Of a DNA stretch of 64,000 nt, positions 1-7,308 are shown piece by piece. How positions within the stretch are numbered: the first letter of the stretch is position 1; each line of letters begins with the position of its first letter. The DNA is from Flavobacteriaceae bacterium (GTDB taxonomy: Bacteria > Bacteroidota > Bacteroidia > Flavobacteriales > Flavobacteriaceae): contig JAQWSK010000016.1 in the NCBI GenBank assembly GCA_029243245.1, forward strand, positions 1 to 64,000. The letters are read 5' to 3'. The notes below the pieces were generated by a model, which did not search any database, was not told where the DNA came from, and saw nothing but the letters and a program-made list of their open reading frames with translations. Position numbers and translations under genes: made by a program.

Positions 1-175
1 GATATTCCGCATTTGCAGTAGCTGTTATGGTAACTGATTTACCTTCTGCATACTCACCTCCTGTTGTGCTTACTGCTCCTCCAATACTAGCAGATACAGA
101 CAACAGATATCTTGGTGGTTCATCCTTAGAGCAAGAAAAAATAAGAATAAAAAATAAAAGATAAATTTTTCGCAC
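1..175 (-). CDS. Lipoprotein with InlB-like repeat, 5' part only
   Basis: The gene runs off the left edge, so only the N-terminal 58 or so residues are visible. The frame read from a GTG at 175 gives a basic start (RKIY), a hydrophobic stretch and the lipobox IFSC at about residue 15, followed by SKDEPP, which is a typical Bacteroidota lipoprotein signal. After it comes SIGGAVSTTGGEYAEGKSV, which matches the pattern of the divergent InlB B-repeat domain (GG-x-V-S-x-x-G-G-x-Y-x-x-G) found in surface proteins. Function is otherwise unknown; an outer-membrane or surface location is inferred. No ATG is available near the start, and a TTG two codons upstream is an alternative. A TAnnTTTG box lies only four bases upstream of the GTG. 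Confidence 0.6.
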   Translation of the reverse strand, partial: MRKIYLLFFILIFSCSKDEPPRYLLSVSASIGGAVSTTGGEYAEGKSVTITATANAEY

Positions 176-178
176 AAG

Positions 179-186
179 CAAATATA
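179..186 (-). promoter_or_regulatory. Candidate -7 box TATATTTG of the lipoprotein gene
   Basis: Read on the minus strand this is TATATTTG, an exact match to the Bacteroidota -7 consensus TAnnTTTG. It ends four bases before the proposed GTG start, so a transcript starting at the usual distance would have almost no leader. No convincing -33 TTTG is seen at the right distance. Confidence 0.4.
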
Positions 187-251
187 AAGTTATACTTTGA
201 AAGAACTCACCTAACACATCTTTAATAATATTTATCCTAAACCAACCCCAC

Positions 252-1040
252 ATGAAGTATCTAATTAATCTTATTTTAATATTACCCATTACTCTATTTT
301 CTCAAAACTATGTTGAACGTTTAGAGAATTCACCACGTCATCACGAATGGAAAAGGATTAACAATAATGGGAAAAACATCAATACTTTTATAGTCTACCC
401 TGAAGTAGATACTAAAGTGCCTGCAATTATATTAATTCATGAAAACAGAGGCCTTAACGATTGGGCAAGAAGTATGGCTGATCAAATTGCAGAAATGGGA
501 TATATCGTTTTAGCTCCTGATTTATTATCAGAAACTGCTTCAAATGGAGGAGGCACTTCTGATTATGCAAATTCAGACCAAGCTAGAAAAGCTATTTACA
601 ATCTCTCACCTAAAAACATCACATCTGACTTAAATTCTGTTTTTAAATATGCTACAAATATTTCAGCATCTAATGGTAAGGTTGCAATTATTGGGTTTTG
701 TTGGGGAGGTAGTCAATCATTCAGCTATGCAACCAATAATAAGTTAATCTCTGCAGCTCTTGTATGCTACGGAACTGGGCCAAAAAATGATAAAGATTAT
801 AAAAAAATAGCCGCTCCTGTTTATGGATTCTATGGGGGTAATGACAATAGAGTTAACGCTACTATTGAAAAAAGTAATTCTGCAATGAATAAAGCAAATG
901 CTCTATTCGAGCCAATTATTTATAATGGGGCTGGTCATGGATTTTTCAGAGCTGGTGAACAAATAAATGCATCTAAAGAAAATAAAAAAGCAAGAATAGA
1001 AGGGCTAAAAAGAATAAAAGAAATACTATCTAAACTATAA
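252..1040 (+). CDS. Dienelactone hydrolase family protein, secreted
   Basis: This is an alpha/beta hydrolase of the dienelactone hydrolase family. A cleavable signal peptide is visible (hydrophobic residues 2-17 ending at LFSQ), so the enzyme should act in the periplasm. The family triad can be placed: nucleophile C150 in GFCWGG, D198 in GGNDNR and H229 in GAGHGF, with E64 in HENRG, which in characterised members interacts with the Cys. At 262 residues it has the normal length plus the signal. Some family members open dienelactones, but the majority have unknown ester or lactone substrates, so a specific substrate is not claimed. It stands alone on the plus strand, with the divergent lipoprotein gene upstream and the BI-1 gene 75 bases downstream. 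Confidence 0.88.
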   Translation: MKYLINLILILPITLFSQNYVERLENSPRHHEWKRINNNGKNINTFIVYPEVDTKVPAIILIHENRGLNDWARSMADQIAEMGYIVLAPDLLSETASNGGGTSDYANSDQARKAIYNLSPKNITSDLNSVFKYATNISASNGKVAIIGFCWGGSQSFSYATNNKLISAALVCYGTGPKNDKDYKKIAAPVYGFYGGNDNRVNATIEKSNSAMNKANALFEPIIYNGAGHGFFRAGEQINASKENKKARIEGLKRIKEILSKL

Positions 1041-1062
1041 AATTTCAATTAATAGATTTCTT

Positions 1063-1070
1063 TATATTTG
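1063..1070 (+). promoter_or_regulatory. Candidate -7 box TATATTTG for the BI-1 gene
   Basis: An exact TAnnTTTG match lies 45 bases upstream of the ATG at 1116, in the short gap after the hydrolase gene. No clear -33 TTTG is present, so the call rests on the -7 box and the position alone. Confidence 0.45.
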
Positions 1071-1115
1071 TCAGAGTATTTTTTTAGTATAAATAGATAA
1101 AATCCATAATTAATC

Positions 1116-1853
1116 ATGAGTAGACATCTTACTTTAAGATCCGGTAATCCTGTTTTAAATAAAAATTCATTTAACACTTCTTCTTTGTCATCTGATACTA
1201 TGACTATAGAAGGTACAGTGAATAAAACTGTTATAAGTTTACTTTTACTAATTGGAACTGGATATTATACTTTTACAGACATCAATCCTGGAGTACTTAT
1301 TTTTTGTGGAATTGGAGGTTTTATTATAGCACTGGTTACGATCTTTAAGAAAGAATGGGCTCCCATTACAGTCCCAATTTATGCAATTTTAGAAGGAGGT
1401 TTACTAGGCGGTATTTCATTTATGTACAATAATCTATATAATGGAATTGTAACAAATGCAATATTCATCACAGTTGGAATTCTTTTATCATTACTAACCG
1501 CATATAGATCAGGCTTAATCAAGCCAACAGAAAATTTTAAGTTAGGTGTCTTTGCTGCGACTGGTGGGATTGCAATTGTGTATTTTGTTAATTTTATTAT
1601 GGGGATGTTTGGTTCAAACATGGGAATTATGGACCCTGCTAATGCTTCATTAATAAGCATAGGATTTAGTCTTCTTGTCGTTGTAATTGCTTCGCTTAAT
1701 TTAGTTTTAGATTTTGATTTTATAGAGGAAGCAGCTGAAAAAAAAGTACCAAAATATATGGAATGGTATGGAGCTTTTGGATTATTAGTAACACTAATAT
1801 GGCTTTATTTAGAAATTCTTCGTCTCCTCGCCAAACTTAGTTCAAGAAAATAA
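1116..1853 (+). CDS. Bax inhibitor-1/YccA family membrane protein
   Basis: A 245-residue integral membrane protein with about seven hydrophobic helices spread from residue 38 to the C terminus. The N-terminal RSGNPVL motif, the central GGxxG-rich helices (GGLLGGISF) and the ending EWYGAFGLLVTLIWLYLEILRLL are typical of the Bax inhibitor-1/YccA family. Family members act as cation or calcium leak channels or interact with FtsH-type proteases in some species; the role in Bacteroidota is not established. It is transcribed alone from its own promoter and converges with the DUF4294 gene after a 19-base gap. Confidence 0.9.
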   Translation: MSRHLTLRSGNPVLNKNSFNTSSLSSDTMTIEGTVNKTVISLLLLIGTGYYTFTDINPGVLIFCGIGGFIIALVTIFKKEWAPITVPIYAILEGGLLGGISFMYNNLYNGIVTNAIFITVGILLSLLTAYRSGLIKPTENFKLGVFAATGGIAIVYFVNFIMGMFGSNMGIMDPANASLISIGFSLLVVVIASLNLVLDFDFIEEAAEKKVPKYMEWYGAFGLLVTLIWLYLEILRLLAKLSSRK

Positions 1854-1872
1854 TCCCAATATTTTATATAAT

Positions 1873-2580
1873 TTAATTAATTAGCTTGTATTTGCTCTGT
1901 CCTAAGCTTTCATTCTTGTTAAGATTTAATCTTTCTTTCCACATATAATATAATTCATCTAAATCATATTCAAGTGCTGTAGATTGTTCAACTAATTTAC
2001 CCGATGAAAAAGCTCGAAGTAAAACATCTTCAATCAGGTAATCTTGATAATTTTTCTCTGGATCATATGTTTCTTTTAATGATAATTTAAAGAAAGATGC
2101 TGTGGCTTGGTATATTGTAGCTCTCCATCCATTTCTTAATTCTTTAATTAGTTTATGTGTTGTTTCTCCTGTTTGTCGATGAACCAATTTAATTAAAATT
2201 TTACCCTGAGAACGTGAAAGTTTTTTTAAGTCTTGCTCAAATTCTTCATAAATGAATTTCTCTAGACGCTTAAGGTATTTCCTTTTTCTGCTTTTAGTAT
2301 TAATATTTTCAAGTCTACTATTTAAAACCTGAAGTCTATCTGCAGCCAATTTTGCATATGGATATACCCTATAAGTTCTGTTTCTTAGTATAGCATACTT
2401 TTTTGCAGCATCATAAGAATTAAAAGTAAGAGGCTGGTAAACAATTACTTCCTTTAAATTTATTACAGAGTTTGGAATCGAGTCCTCTCCCACTACAAAT
2501 AATGAATTTTCTATTTCGGTAGATTGCGACCAACAAATTATTGTGTGAAAAAAAAATAAATATAAAATCTTTCTTGCCAT
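1873..2580 (-). CDS. DUF4294 domain-containing protein
   Basis: This is a conserved Bacteroidota family of unknown function, recognised from the stretch around VYQPLTFNSYDAAKKYAILR and YRVYPYAKLA. I chose the ATG at 2580, which starts directly with MARKILYLFFF, a signal peptide ending near CWSQS; the longer frame would need a TTG at 2589. The mature protein is highly charged and helical, with many Lys and Arg in the middle (residues 85-130). Export to the periplasm is inferred from the signal. It lies convergent to the BI-1 gene and divergent from the M42 peptidase gene. No function should be assigned beyond the domain. Confidence 0.85.
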   Translation of the reverse strand: MARKILYLFFFHTIICWSQSTEIENSLFVVGEDSIPNSVINLKEVIVYQPLTFNSYDAAKKYAILRNRTYRVYPYAKLAADRLQVLNSRLENINTKSRKRKYLKRLEKFIYEEFEQDLKKLSRSQGKILIKLVHRQTGETTHKLIKELRNGWRATIYQATASFFKLSLKETYDPEKNYQDYLIEDVLLRAFSSGKLVEQSTALEYDLDELYYMWKERLNLNKNESLGQSKYKLIN

Positions 2581-2665
2581 CAAGTTCAAAGGTATAAAAA
2601 CTGGTTTTTTGAAACGATTTAATGATCATAAATTATTATTTTAGACAATCTTAAATTATACATAA

Positions 2666-3745
2666 ATGAAAGTTTTAAATCAGAAGTCAATTGATTTTTT
2701 AGAAAAATATTTGAATAATTCATCGCCAACGGGTTATGAAGCTAATGGACAAAAAATATGGATGGAGTATTTGAAACCATATGTTGATGATTTTATTACT
2801 GATGTTTATGGAACAGCTGTAGGAGTAATTAATCCTAAAGCTGAATATAAAGTAGTTATTGAGGGTCATTCTGATGAAATTTCCTGGTATGTTAATTATA
2901 TTTCTGAAAAAGGATTAATATATGTTATCAGAAATGGTGGTAGTGATCATCAAATTGCACCATCTAAATGGGTTAATATCCATACTGATAAGGGTGTTAT
3001 TAAAGGGGTTTTTGGATGGCCAGCAATACACACGCGTAAACCTGGAAAGGAAGAAGCACCAAAGCTGGACAATATTTTCATTGACATTGGAGCAAAACAT
3101 AAAGATGAAGTTGCAAAAATGGGAGTTCACGTTGGGTGTGTAATTACATACCCGGACACTTTTCAAATATTGAATAAAAATAAATTTGTATGTAGAGCTA
3201 TAGATAATAGAGCTGGTGGTTTTATGATAGCTGAAGTTGCAAGATTAATTAAGGAAAACAAAATAAAACTACCCTTTGGTTTATATATAACAAATTCAGT
3301 TCAAGAAGAAGTTGGACTTCGTGGAGCTGAAATGATTACCCAAACTATTAACCCTAATGTTGCAATTGTAACTGATGTATGTCATGATACGACAACTCCA
3401 ATGATTAATCAAAAAAAACAAGGAAAAACTCAAATCGGAGAGGGTCCTGTAATTTCATATGCGCCTGCTGTCCATAATAAATTAAGAGAGCGTATTATCT
3501 CTGTTGCTAAAAATAATAAAATTCCATTTCAAAGACTTGCATCATCTAGATATACAGGTACTGATACAGATGCATTTGCTTATAGTAATGGAGGCGTTGC
3601 TTCAGCTTTAATTTCTTTACCATTAAGATACATGCACACAACAGTTGAAATGGTTCAGAAAGAAGATGTTGAAAACGTAATAAGATTAATATATGAAACA
3701 ATTCAAAAAATAAAACTAGGAGAAAGTTTTAATTATTTTGAATAA
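2666..3745 (+). CDS. M42 family metallopeptidase (aminopeptidase)
   Basis: A 359-residue cytosolic aminopeptidase of the M42 family (glutamyl aminopeptidase/FrvX type), which assembles as dodecamers and trims peptides after the main proteases. Metal and catalytic residues can be placed: H68 and D70 in EGHSDE, D180 in RAIDNRAGG, the E214-E215 pair in VQEEVGLRG, D237 in VTDVCHD and H324 in RYMHTT. Full length, with no signal peptide. It converges with pyrD, 7 bases apart. The substrate range cannot be read from the sequence. Confidence 0.92.
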   Translation: MKVLNQKSIDFLEKYLNNSSPTGYEANGQKIWMEYLKPYVDDFITDVYGTAVGVINPKAEYKVVIEGHSDEISWYVNYISEKGLIYVIRNGGSDHQIAPSKWVNIHTDKGVIKGVFGWPAIHTRKPGKEEAPKLDNIFIDIGAKHKDEVAKMGVHVGCVITYPDTFQILNKNKFVCRAIDNRAGGFMIAEVARLIKENKIKLPFGLYITNSVQEEVGLRGAEMITQTINPNVAIVTDVCHDTTTPMINQKKQGKTQIGEGPVISYAPAVHNKLRERIISVAKNNKIPFQRLASSRYTGTDTDAFAYSNGGVASALISLPLRYMHTTVEMVQKEDVENVIRLIYETIQKIKLGESFNYFE

Positions 3746-3752
3746 AACACTT

Positions 3753-4763
3753 TCAAATTAAAGACTTATTAATTTTCTTTACTATTCCAGGTCCTTCATA
3801 TATAAAGCCAGTATAAAGTTGTATTAAATCTGCACCAGCATTTATTTTCTCTTTGGCGTCTTCTGGAGAGTGTATTCCTCCTACACCTATAATCGAAAAT
3901 TTTTTGTTGCTTTTTTCGGATAAAAATCGAATAATTTCAGTACTCTTTTTACTTAAAGGCTTACCGCTTAAACCTCCATCTTGACTTCTGTTCTTTGAAA
4001 TTAATCCCTCTCGATCTAATGTTGTATTTGAAGCAATAACCCCATCAATCTTAGTTATTTTGATAACATCAATTATTTCAACCAATTCATTTTCATTGAG
4101 GTCAGGGGCAATTTTCAATAAAAGAGGCTTTCTATTATCCTTTTTACTATTTAAATTTTGTAAAACATTTAATATCTCTATTAAAGGTTTTTTAGCATGG
4201 AGATCCCTAAGGTTTGGTGTGTTAGGTGAACTAACATTAACAACAAAATAATCTACATATTCAAAAAGAGTCTCAAAACAATAAGCATAATCATCTACAG
4301 CTTTAATATTAGGAGTGTTCTTGTTTTTACCAATATTACCTCCAATCAATACATTGTTGTTTGTTTTTAACCTCATAACTATAGAATCCGCTCCTTCATT
4401 ATTAAATCCCATTTTATTAATAAGAGCATGGTCTTCAGCTAATCTAAATAAACGTTTTTTGGGATTTCCTAATTGACTTTTAGGTGTCACTGTTCCAATT
4501 TCTATAAATCCAAAGCCAAAATTATTTAATTCTTTATATAACTTAGCATCTTTATCAAATCCCGCTGCTAAACCTATTGGGCTTTTAAAATTCAAACCAA
4601 AAACTTTACGATTTAATTTCGGATGATCTATAACATAAAACCACCTAAGCATCATACCAAATCCTGGAATAAAATGAATTAGTTTAATTAGTTTAAAAAC
4701 TATTTGATGAACCCATTCTGGGTCAAATAAAAATAAAATAGGTTTTAGGATATTCTTATACAT
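3753..4763 (-). CDS. pyrD: Dihydroorotate dehydrogenase (quinone), class 2
   Basis: This enzyme oxidises dihydroorotate to orotate in pyrimidine synthesis and passes electrons to the membrane quinone pool. Class 2 features are present: the amphipathic N-terminal extension for membrane docking (residues 1-50), the FMN-binding [10 protein letters not shown] segment and the active-site Ser in [12 protein letters not shown]. Its 336 residues match the family. In Bacteroidota the acceptor would be menaquinone, which fits the menaquinone-type genes near 53000. It begins 20 bases after a terminator that closes the yajC operon, so it probably has its own promoter, although no TAnnTTTG box is obvious. 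Confidence 0.96.
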   Translation of the reverse strand: MYKNILKPILFLFDPEWVHQIVFKLIKLIHFIPGFGMMLRWFYVIDHPKLNRKVFGLNFKSPIGLAAGFDKDAKLYKELNNFGFGFIEIGTVTPKSQLGNPKKRLFRLAEDHALINKMGFNNEGADSIVMRLKTNNNVLIGGNIGKNKNTPNIKAVDDYAYCFETLFEYVDYFVVNVSSPNTPNLRDLHAKKPLIEILNVLQNLNSKKDNRKPLLLKIAPDLNENELVEIIDVIKITKIDGVIASNTTLDREGLISKNRSQDGGLSGKPLSKKSTEIIRFLSEKSNKKFSIIGVGGIHSPEDAKEKINAGADLIQLYTGFIYEGPGIVKKINKSLI

Positions 4764-4782
4764 AAGACGTCAATCCTGATTT

Positions 4783-4808
4783 AAAAAAACCCCGATAAAT
4801 CGGGGTTT
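4783..4808 (-). terminator. Rho-independent terminator after yajC
   Basis: A 9-bp perfect stem (4787-4795 with 4800-4808, core CCCCGA/TCGGGG) closes a TAAA loop. On the minus strand it is followed by seven T residues. It sits directly after the yajC stop and before pyrD on the same strand. Confidence 0.88.
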
Positions 4809-4810
4809 AA

Positions 4811-5104
4811 CTATTTTGATGATGAACTTTTCATAAGTTTAGAACTCATTTCTAGTGAAATTGCTGAACGTTCAAATTTAAGTTTACCAGCCTGTGTTTC
4901 TATAATACAAGTATTGTCTTTGTCATTTAGTTCAACAACCTTTGCGTGTATACCACTTTTCGTAACAATACGATCACCTTTTTTTAAGTTATTCATAAAG
5001 TTTTTTTCTTTTTTTTGCCTTCTTGATTGGGGCAAAATAATAAAAAAGAAGAAAACTACTAGCATTAATAACAAAAAGGGTAATTGGTCTGAAAATCCCC
5101 CCAT
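4811..5104 (-). CDS. yajC: Preprotein translocase subunit YajC
   Basis: A 97-residue protein with one N-terminal membrane helix (about residues 8-24), then the family block QSRRQKKEKNFMNNLKKGD and a small beta-rich cytosolic domain (RIVTKSGIHAKVVEL). YajC associates with SecD/SecF as an accessory of the Sec translocon in the inner membrane. Its stop is followed at once by a strong terminator, and the DUF1573 gene ends upstream only 3 bases before its start, so the two are co-transcribed. Confidence 0.94.
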   Translation of the reverse strand: MGGFSDQLPFLLLMLVVFFFFIILPQSRRQKKEKNFMNNLKKGDRIVTKSGIHAKVVELNDKDNTCIIETQAGKLKFERSAISLEMSSKLMKSSSSK

Positions 5105-5107
5105 CTA

Positions 5108-5611
5108 TTAGTTTTGTGCTTGACGTGCCTTAGCTTGAGCTTGTCTTTGTTGTTCTTTGACAGGATCTGGAGCTACCATTGCTTTAATTCTTAACATCTC
5201 TCTTCCACTTTCAGTATTAGCAGAAATAGTAACAGCTTTTTGCTGTAAGCTTGGTTTATTACTAGAATCAAAACTTACTAAAATCTCTCCCGTAGCTCCT
5301 GGAGCTATTGGTACGTTCTTAGGATATTGGGGTACTGTACACCCACAACTTCCACGAGCATCAACTATTAAAAGATCACTTTTTCCAGTATTTGTAAAAG
5401 AAAAGGTTGTTGTAACTATATCGCCTTCATTTATATTACCAAAGTCATGTGACAACTTATTAAAAGTCATGACTGGAGAATTTGAGGTGTTTGCCTGAGC
5501 TTGGGCTTCAACAGCTTGGACATTATCTTGATTAATTTTTTTTGCCGCACTTTCACCACAAGAAGTAGTAATAAAAGATATAGCTAAAATTGTGTAAAAA
5601 ATATTTTTCAT
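5108..5611 (-). CDS. DUF1573 domain lipoprotein
   Basis: The N terminus has a lipoprotein signal with lipobox ITTSC (Cys at about residue 18). Residues 48-150 form a DUF1573 domain, recognised by the sequence SHDFGNINEG, then TFSFTNTGKSDLLI and the Cys motif GSCGCTVP. The domain has an immunoglobulin-like (ASPM/SPD-2/Hydin-like) fold and is widespread in Bacteroidota envelopes; its function is unknown. The C-terminal tail is Gln/Ala/Lys rich. It lies between nusB and yajC, a gene order common in Flavobacteriia, and a 9-bp inverted repeat sits right at its start. Confidence 0.88.
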   Translation of the reverse strand: MKNIFYTILAISFITTSCGESAAKKINQDNVQAVEAQAQANTSNSPVMTFNKLSHDFGNINEGDIVTTTFSFTNTGKSDLLIVDARGSCGCTVPQYPKNVPIAPGATGEILVSFDSSNKPSLQQKAVTISANTESGREMLRIKAMVAPDPVKEQQRQAQAKARQAQN

Positions 5612-5639
5612 GAATTATATATTAAGTCTTTATAATTCA
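5611..5639 (-). promoter_or_regulatory. Inverted repeat at the DUF1573 start
   Basis: TGAATTATA at 5611-5619 is exactly complementary to TATAATTCA at 5631-5639, giving a 9-bp stem with an 11-base loop. The first arm reaches the A of the DUF1573 ATG. It is AT-rich, so pairing would be weak; it may affect translation or be an operator, and chance cannot be excluded. Confidence 0.3.
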
Positions 5640-5656
5640 AAAGTAAATAAAATTCC

Positions 5657-6589
5657 TTACAATAAACCTCTACCACTCTTGTTTAATCTCCCATTTTGTT
5701 CAAAATCTTTAGAAATGTTGTCAAGTACGCCATTAATAAAAATATTACTCTTTGGGGTTGAATAATCTTTTGCAATTTCTAAATATTCATTTATTGTGAC
5801 TCTTACAGGTATTTGCTCAAAATATAAAAGTTCAGAAATAGCCATTTTTAATAAAATAAAATCTATATCTGCAATTCTATCAGATTCCCAATTGGGTGTT
5901 TTGCCTTTTATTTCAGACTCTAATAAATCACTTTTAAAAATTACTTTATTTAATAACTCAATACCAAAAAGAGTTTCCTCTGATTTTAGATTAAAAACAG
6001 GGAAATTAATTTTTTCTATCTTTTCAATATCTAAAAGTTTAATTTGTTTAAGAATATGTGTGTTAATGACAGGAAAATCATCAATCCATGTAAGTTGTTT
6101 ATCCTCTAAATAGTCGTACAGCATATCTGATGGAGCAATGCACTCTTTGAAAAAATTAATATAAAACAGAGCATCATTTTCATTACTTAAACCTGGCGAA
6201 TAGTCTAAAAAAATTGGATTAGTTGTTAAATCAATATAAAATTTGTTTATATATTCCGAATCTAACTCCCAATTATTTATTTTTCTCTTTTTAACATAAT
6301 CAGATATAATTTTATGCTCATAGAAAAATTTGAAATAAGGGTTTTTAACTATTTTTTCTGCAAATGAATCTGATAATTCTCGTTGAAGCTTTTTTTCAAG
6401 CTGAATTTTATTTTGAGCCAAAGCATAAATATGTTTGAAAACAGATATTAATAAATAATAAAGATCAAAGGATTTTTTTACACTTTCAGTGAAAAAATCT
6501 ACCTGATCATTTAGATTTTGTTTTCCTTCATGAGAAAGTGAATATAAAGATTGCATTACCTTGATGCGAATATGTCTTCTAGTTAACAT
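5657..6589 (-). CDS. nusB: Transcription antitermination factor NusB
   Basis: NusB binds boxA RNA together with S10 and supports rRNA transcription antitermination. The protein starts with the typical MLTRRHIRIKVMQSLYS and ends with the all-helical NusB core (ELLYFEQIPVRVTINEYLEIAK, then a FINGVLDNI helix). At 310 residues it is about twice the E. coli length; the extra N-terminal helical region is normal for Bacteroidota. It lies between cmk (49 bases) and DUF1573 (45 bases) on the same strand. Confidence 0.93.
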   Translation of the reverse strand: MLTRRHIRIKVMQSLYSLSHEGKQNLNDQVDFFTESVKKSFDLYYLLISVFKHIYALAQNKIQLEKKLQRELSDSFAEKIVKNPYFKFFYEHKIISDYVKKRKINNWELDSEYINKFYIDLTTNPIFLDYSPGLSNENDALFYINFFKECIAPSDMLYDYLEDKQLTWIDDFPVINTHILKQIKLLDIEKIEKINFPVFNLKSEETLFGIELLNKVIFKSDLLESEIKGKTPNWESDRIADIDFILLKMAISELLYFEQIPVRVTINEYLEIAKDYSTPKSNIFINGVLDNISKDFEQNGRLNKSGRGLL

Positions 6590-6638
6590 TTATTTAAAGA
6601 ACGTTTAGGTGCCGAAATTAATTCTTTTTTATTATAAA

Positions 6639-7304
6639 TTATCCTTTGATTAAGGAAATTAACTTATCGAAAACTTCATTAACAGAATAGTTAGAAGTAT
6701 CAACTATAATTGCATCCTCTGCTGGCTCAAGTGGAGAAGTTAATCTAGATGTGTCATCAAGATCCCTTGATTTAACATTTTCCAAAACTGTCGAAAAATC
6801 AATACTTTCATTATTAAGTTTTAGTTCTTCATGTCTACGTTCAGCTCTAACCTCAATAGAAGCAGTTAAAAAAAATTTATTTTCAGTTTCAGGAAAAACA
6901 ACAGTTCCAATATCACGACCATCCATTACAACATTATTTTTTAATCCGATTTGTCTTTGTTTTTCTACCAAAAATGATCTAATTTCTGGTATTGCAGCAA
7001 TCTTACTTACATTCTTTGCCACATCCATCTTTCTTATGTAACCTTCAACATCATTGCCATTTAATGTAGTTATTTGAAAATTATTTAAAGTTTTAAATTG
7101 AATATCAATATTCTTAAGGTTCTCTAGTATAGAATTTAAGTTGATTAATTTATTTATCCAACCATTAATAAGACAATAGTGAGTAACTGCACGATACATA
7201 GCGCCGGAATCTATGTATTTATAACCCAAATATTTTGCAATTTTTTTAGCCTGTGTACTTTTACCCGTTGCAGCATGACCATCAATTGCAATTATTTTTT
7301 TCAT
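6639..7304 (-). CDS. cmk: (d)CMP kinase
   Basis: Cytidylate kinase phosphorylates CMP and dCMP with ATP. The P-loop is seen as DGHAATGKST at residues 8-17, the CMP-binding region includes DSGAMYRAVT, and VVMDGRDIGTVVFP is the family signature. At 221 residues it is the usual length. It follows lon after only 4 bases, so the two are probably in one transcript. Confidence 0.95.
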   Translation of the reverse strand: MKKIIAIDGHAATGKSTQAKKIAKYLGYKYIDSGAMYRAVTHYCLINGWINKLINLNSILENLKNIDIQFKTLNNFQITTLNGNDVEGYIRKMDVAKNVSKIAAIPEIRSFLVEKQRQIGLKNNVVMDGRDIGTVVFPETENKFFLTASIEVRAERRHEELKLNNESIDFSTVLENVKSRDLDDTSRLTSPLEPAEDAIIVDTSNYSVNEVFDKLISLIKG

Positions 7305-7308
7305 TTCT

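Noticed and set aside
2922-3143. Plus-strand ORF inside the M42 peptidase gene
   Set aside because: A shadow frame; the M42 frame carries all family residues in this interval.
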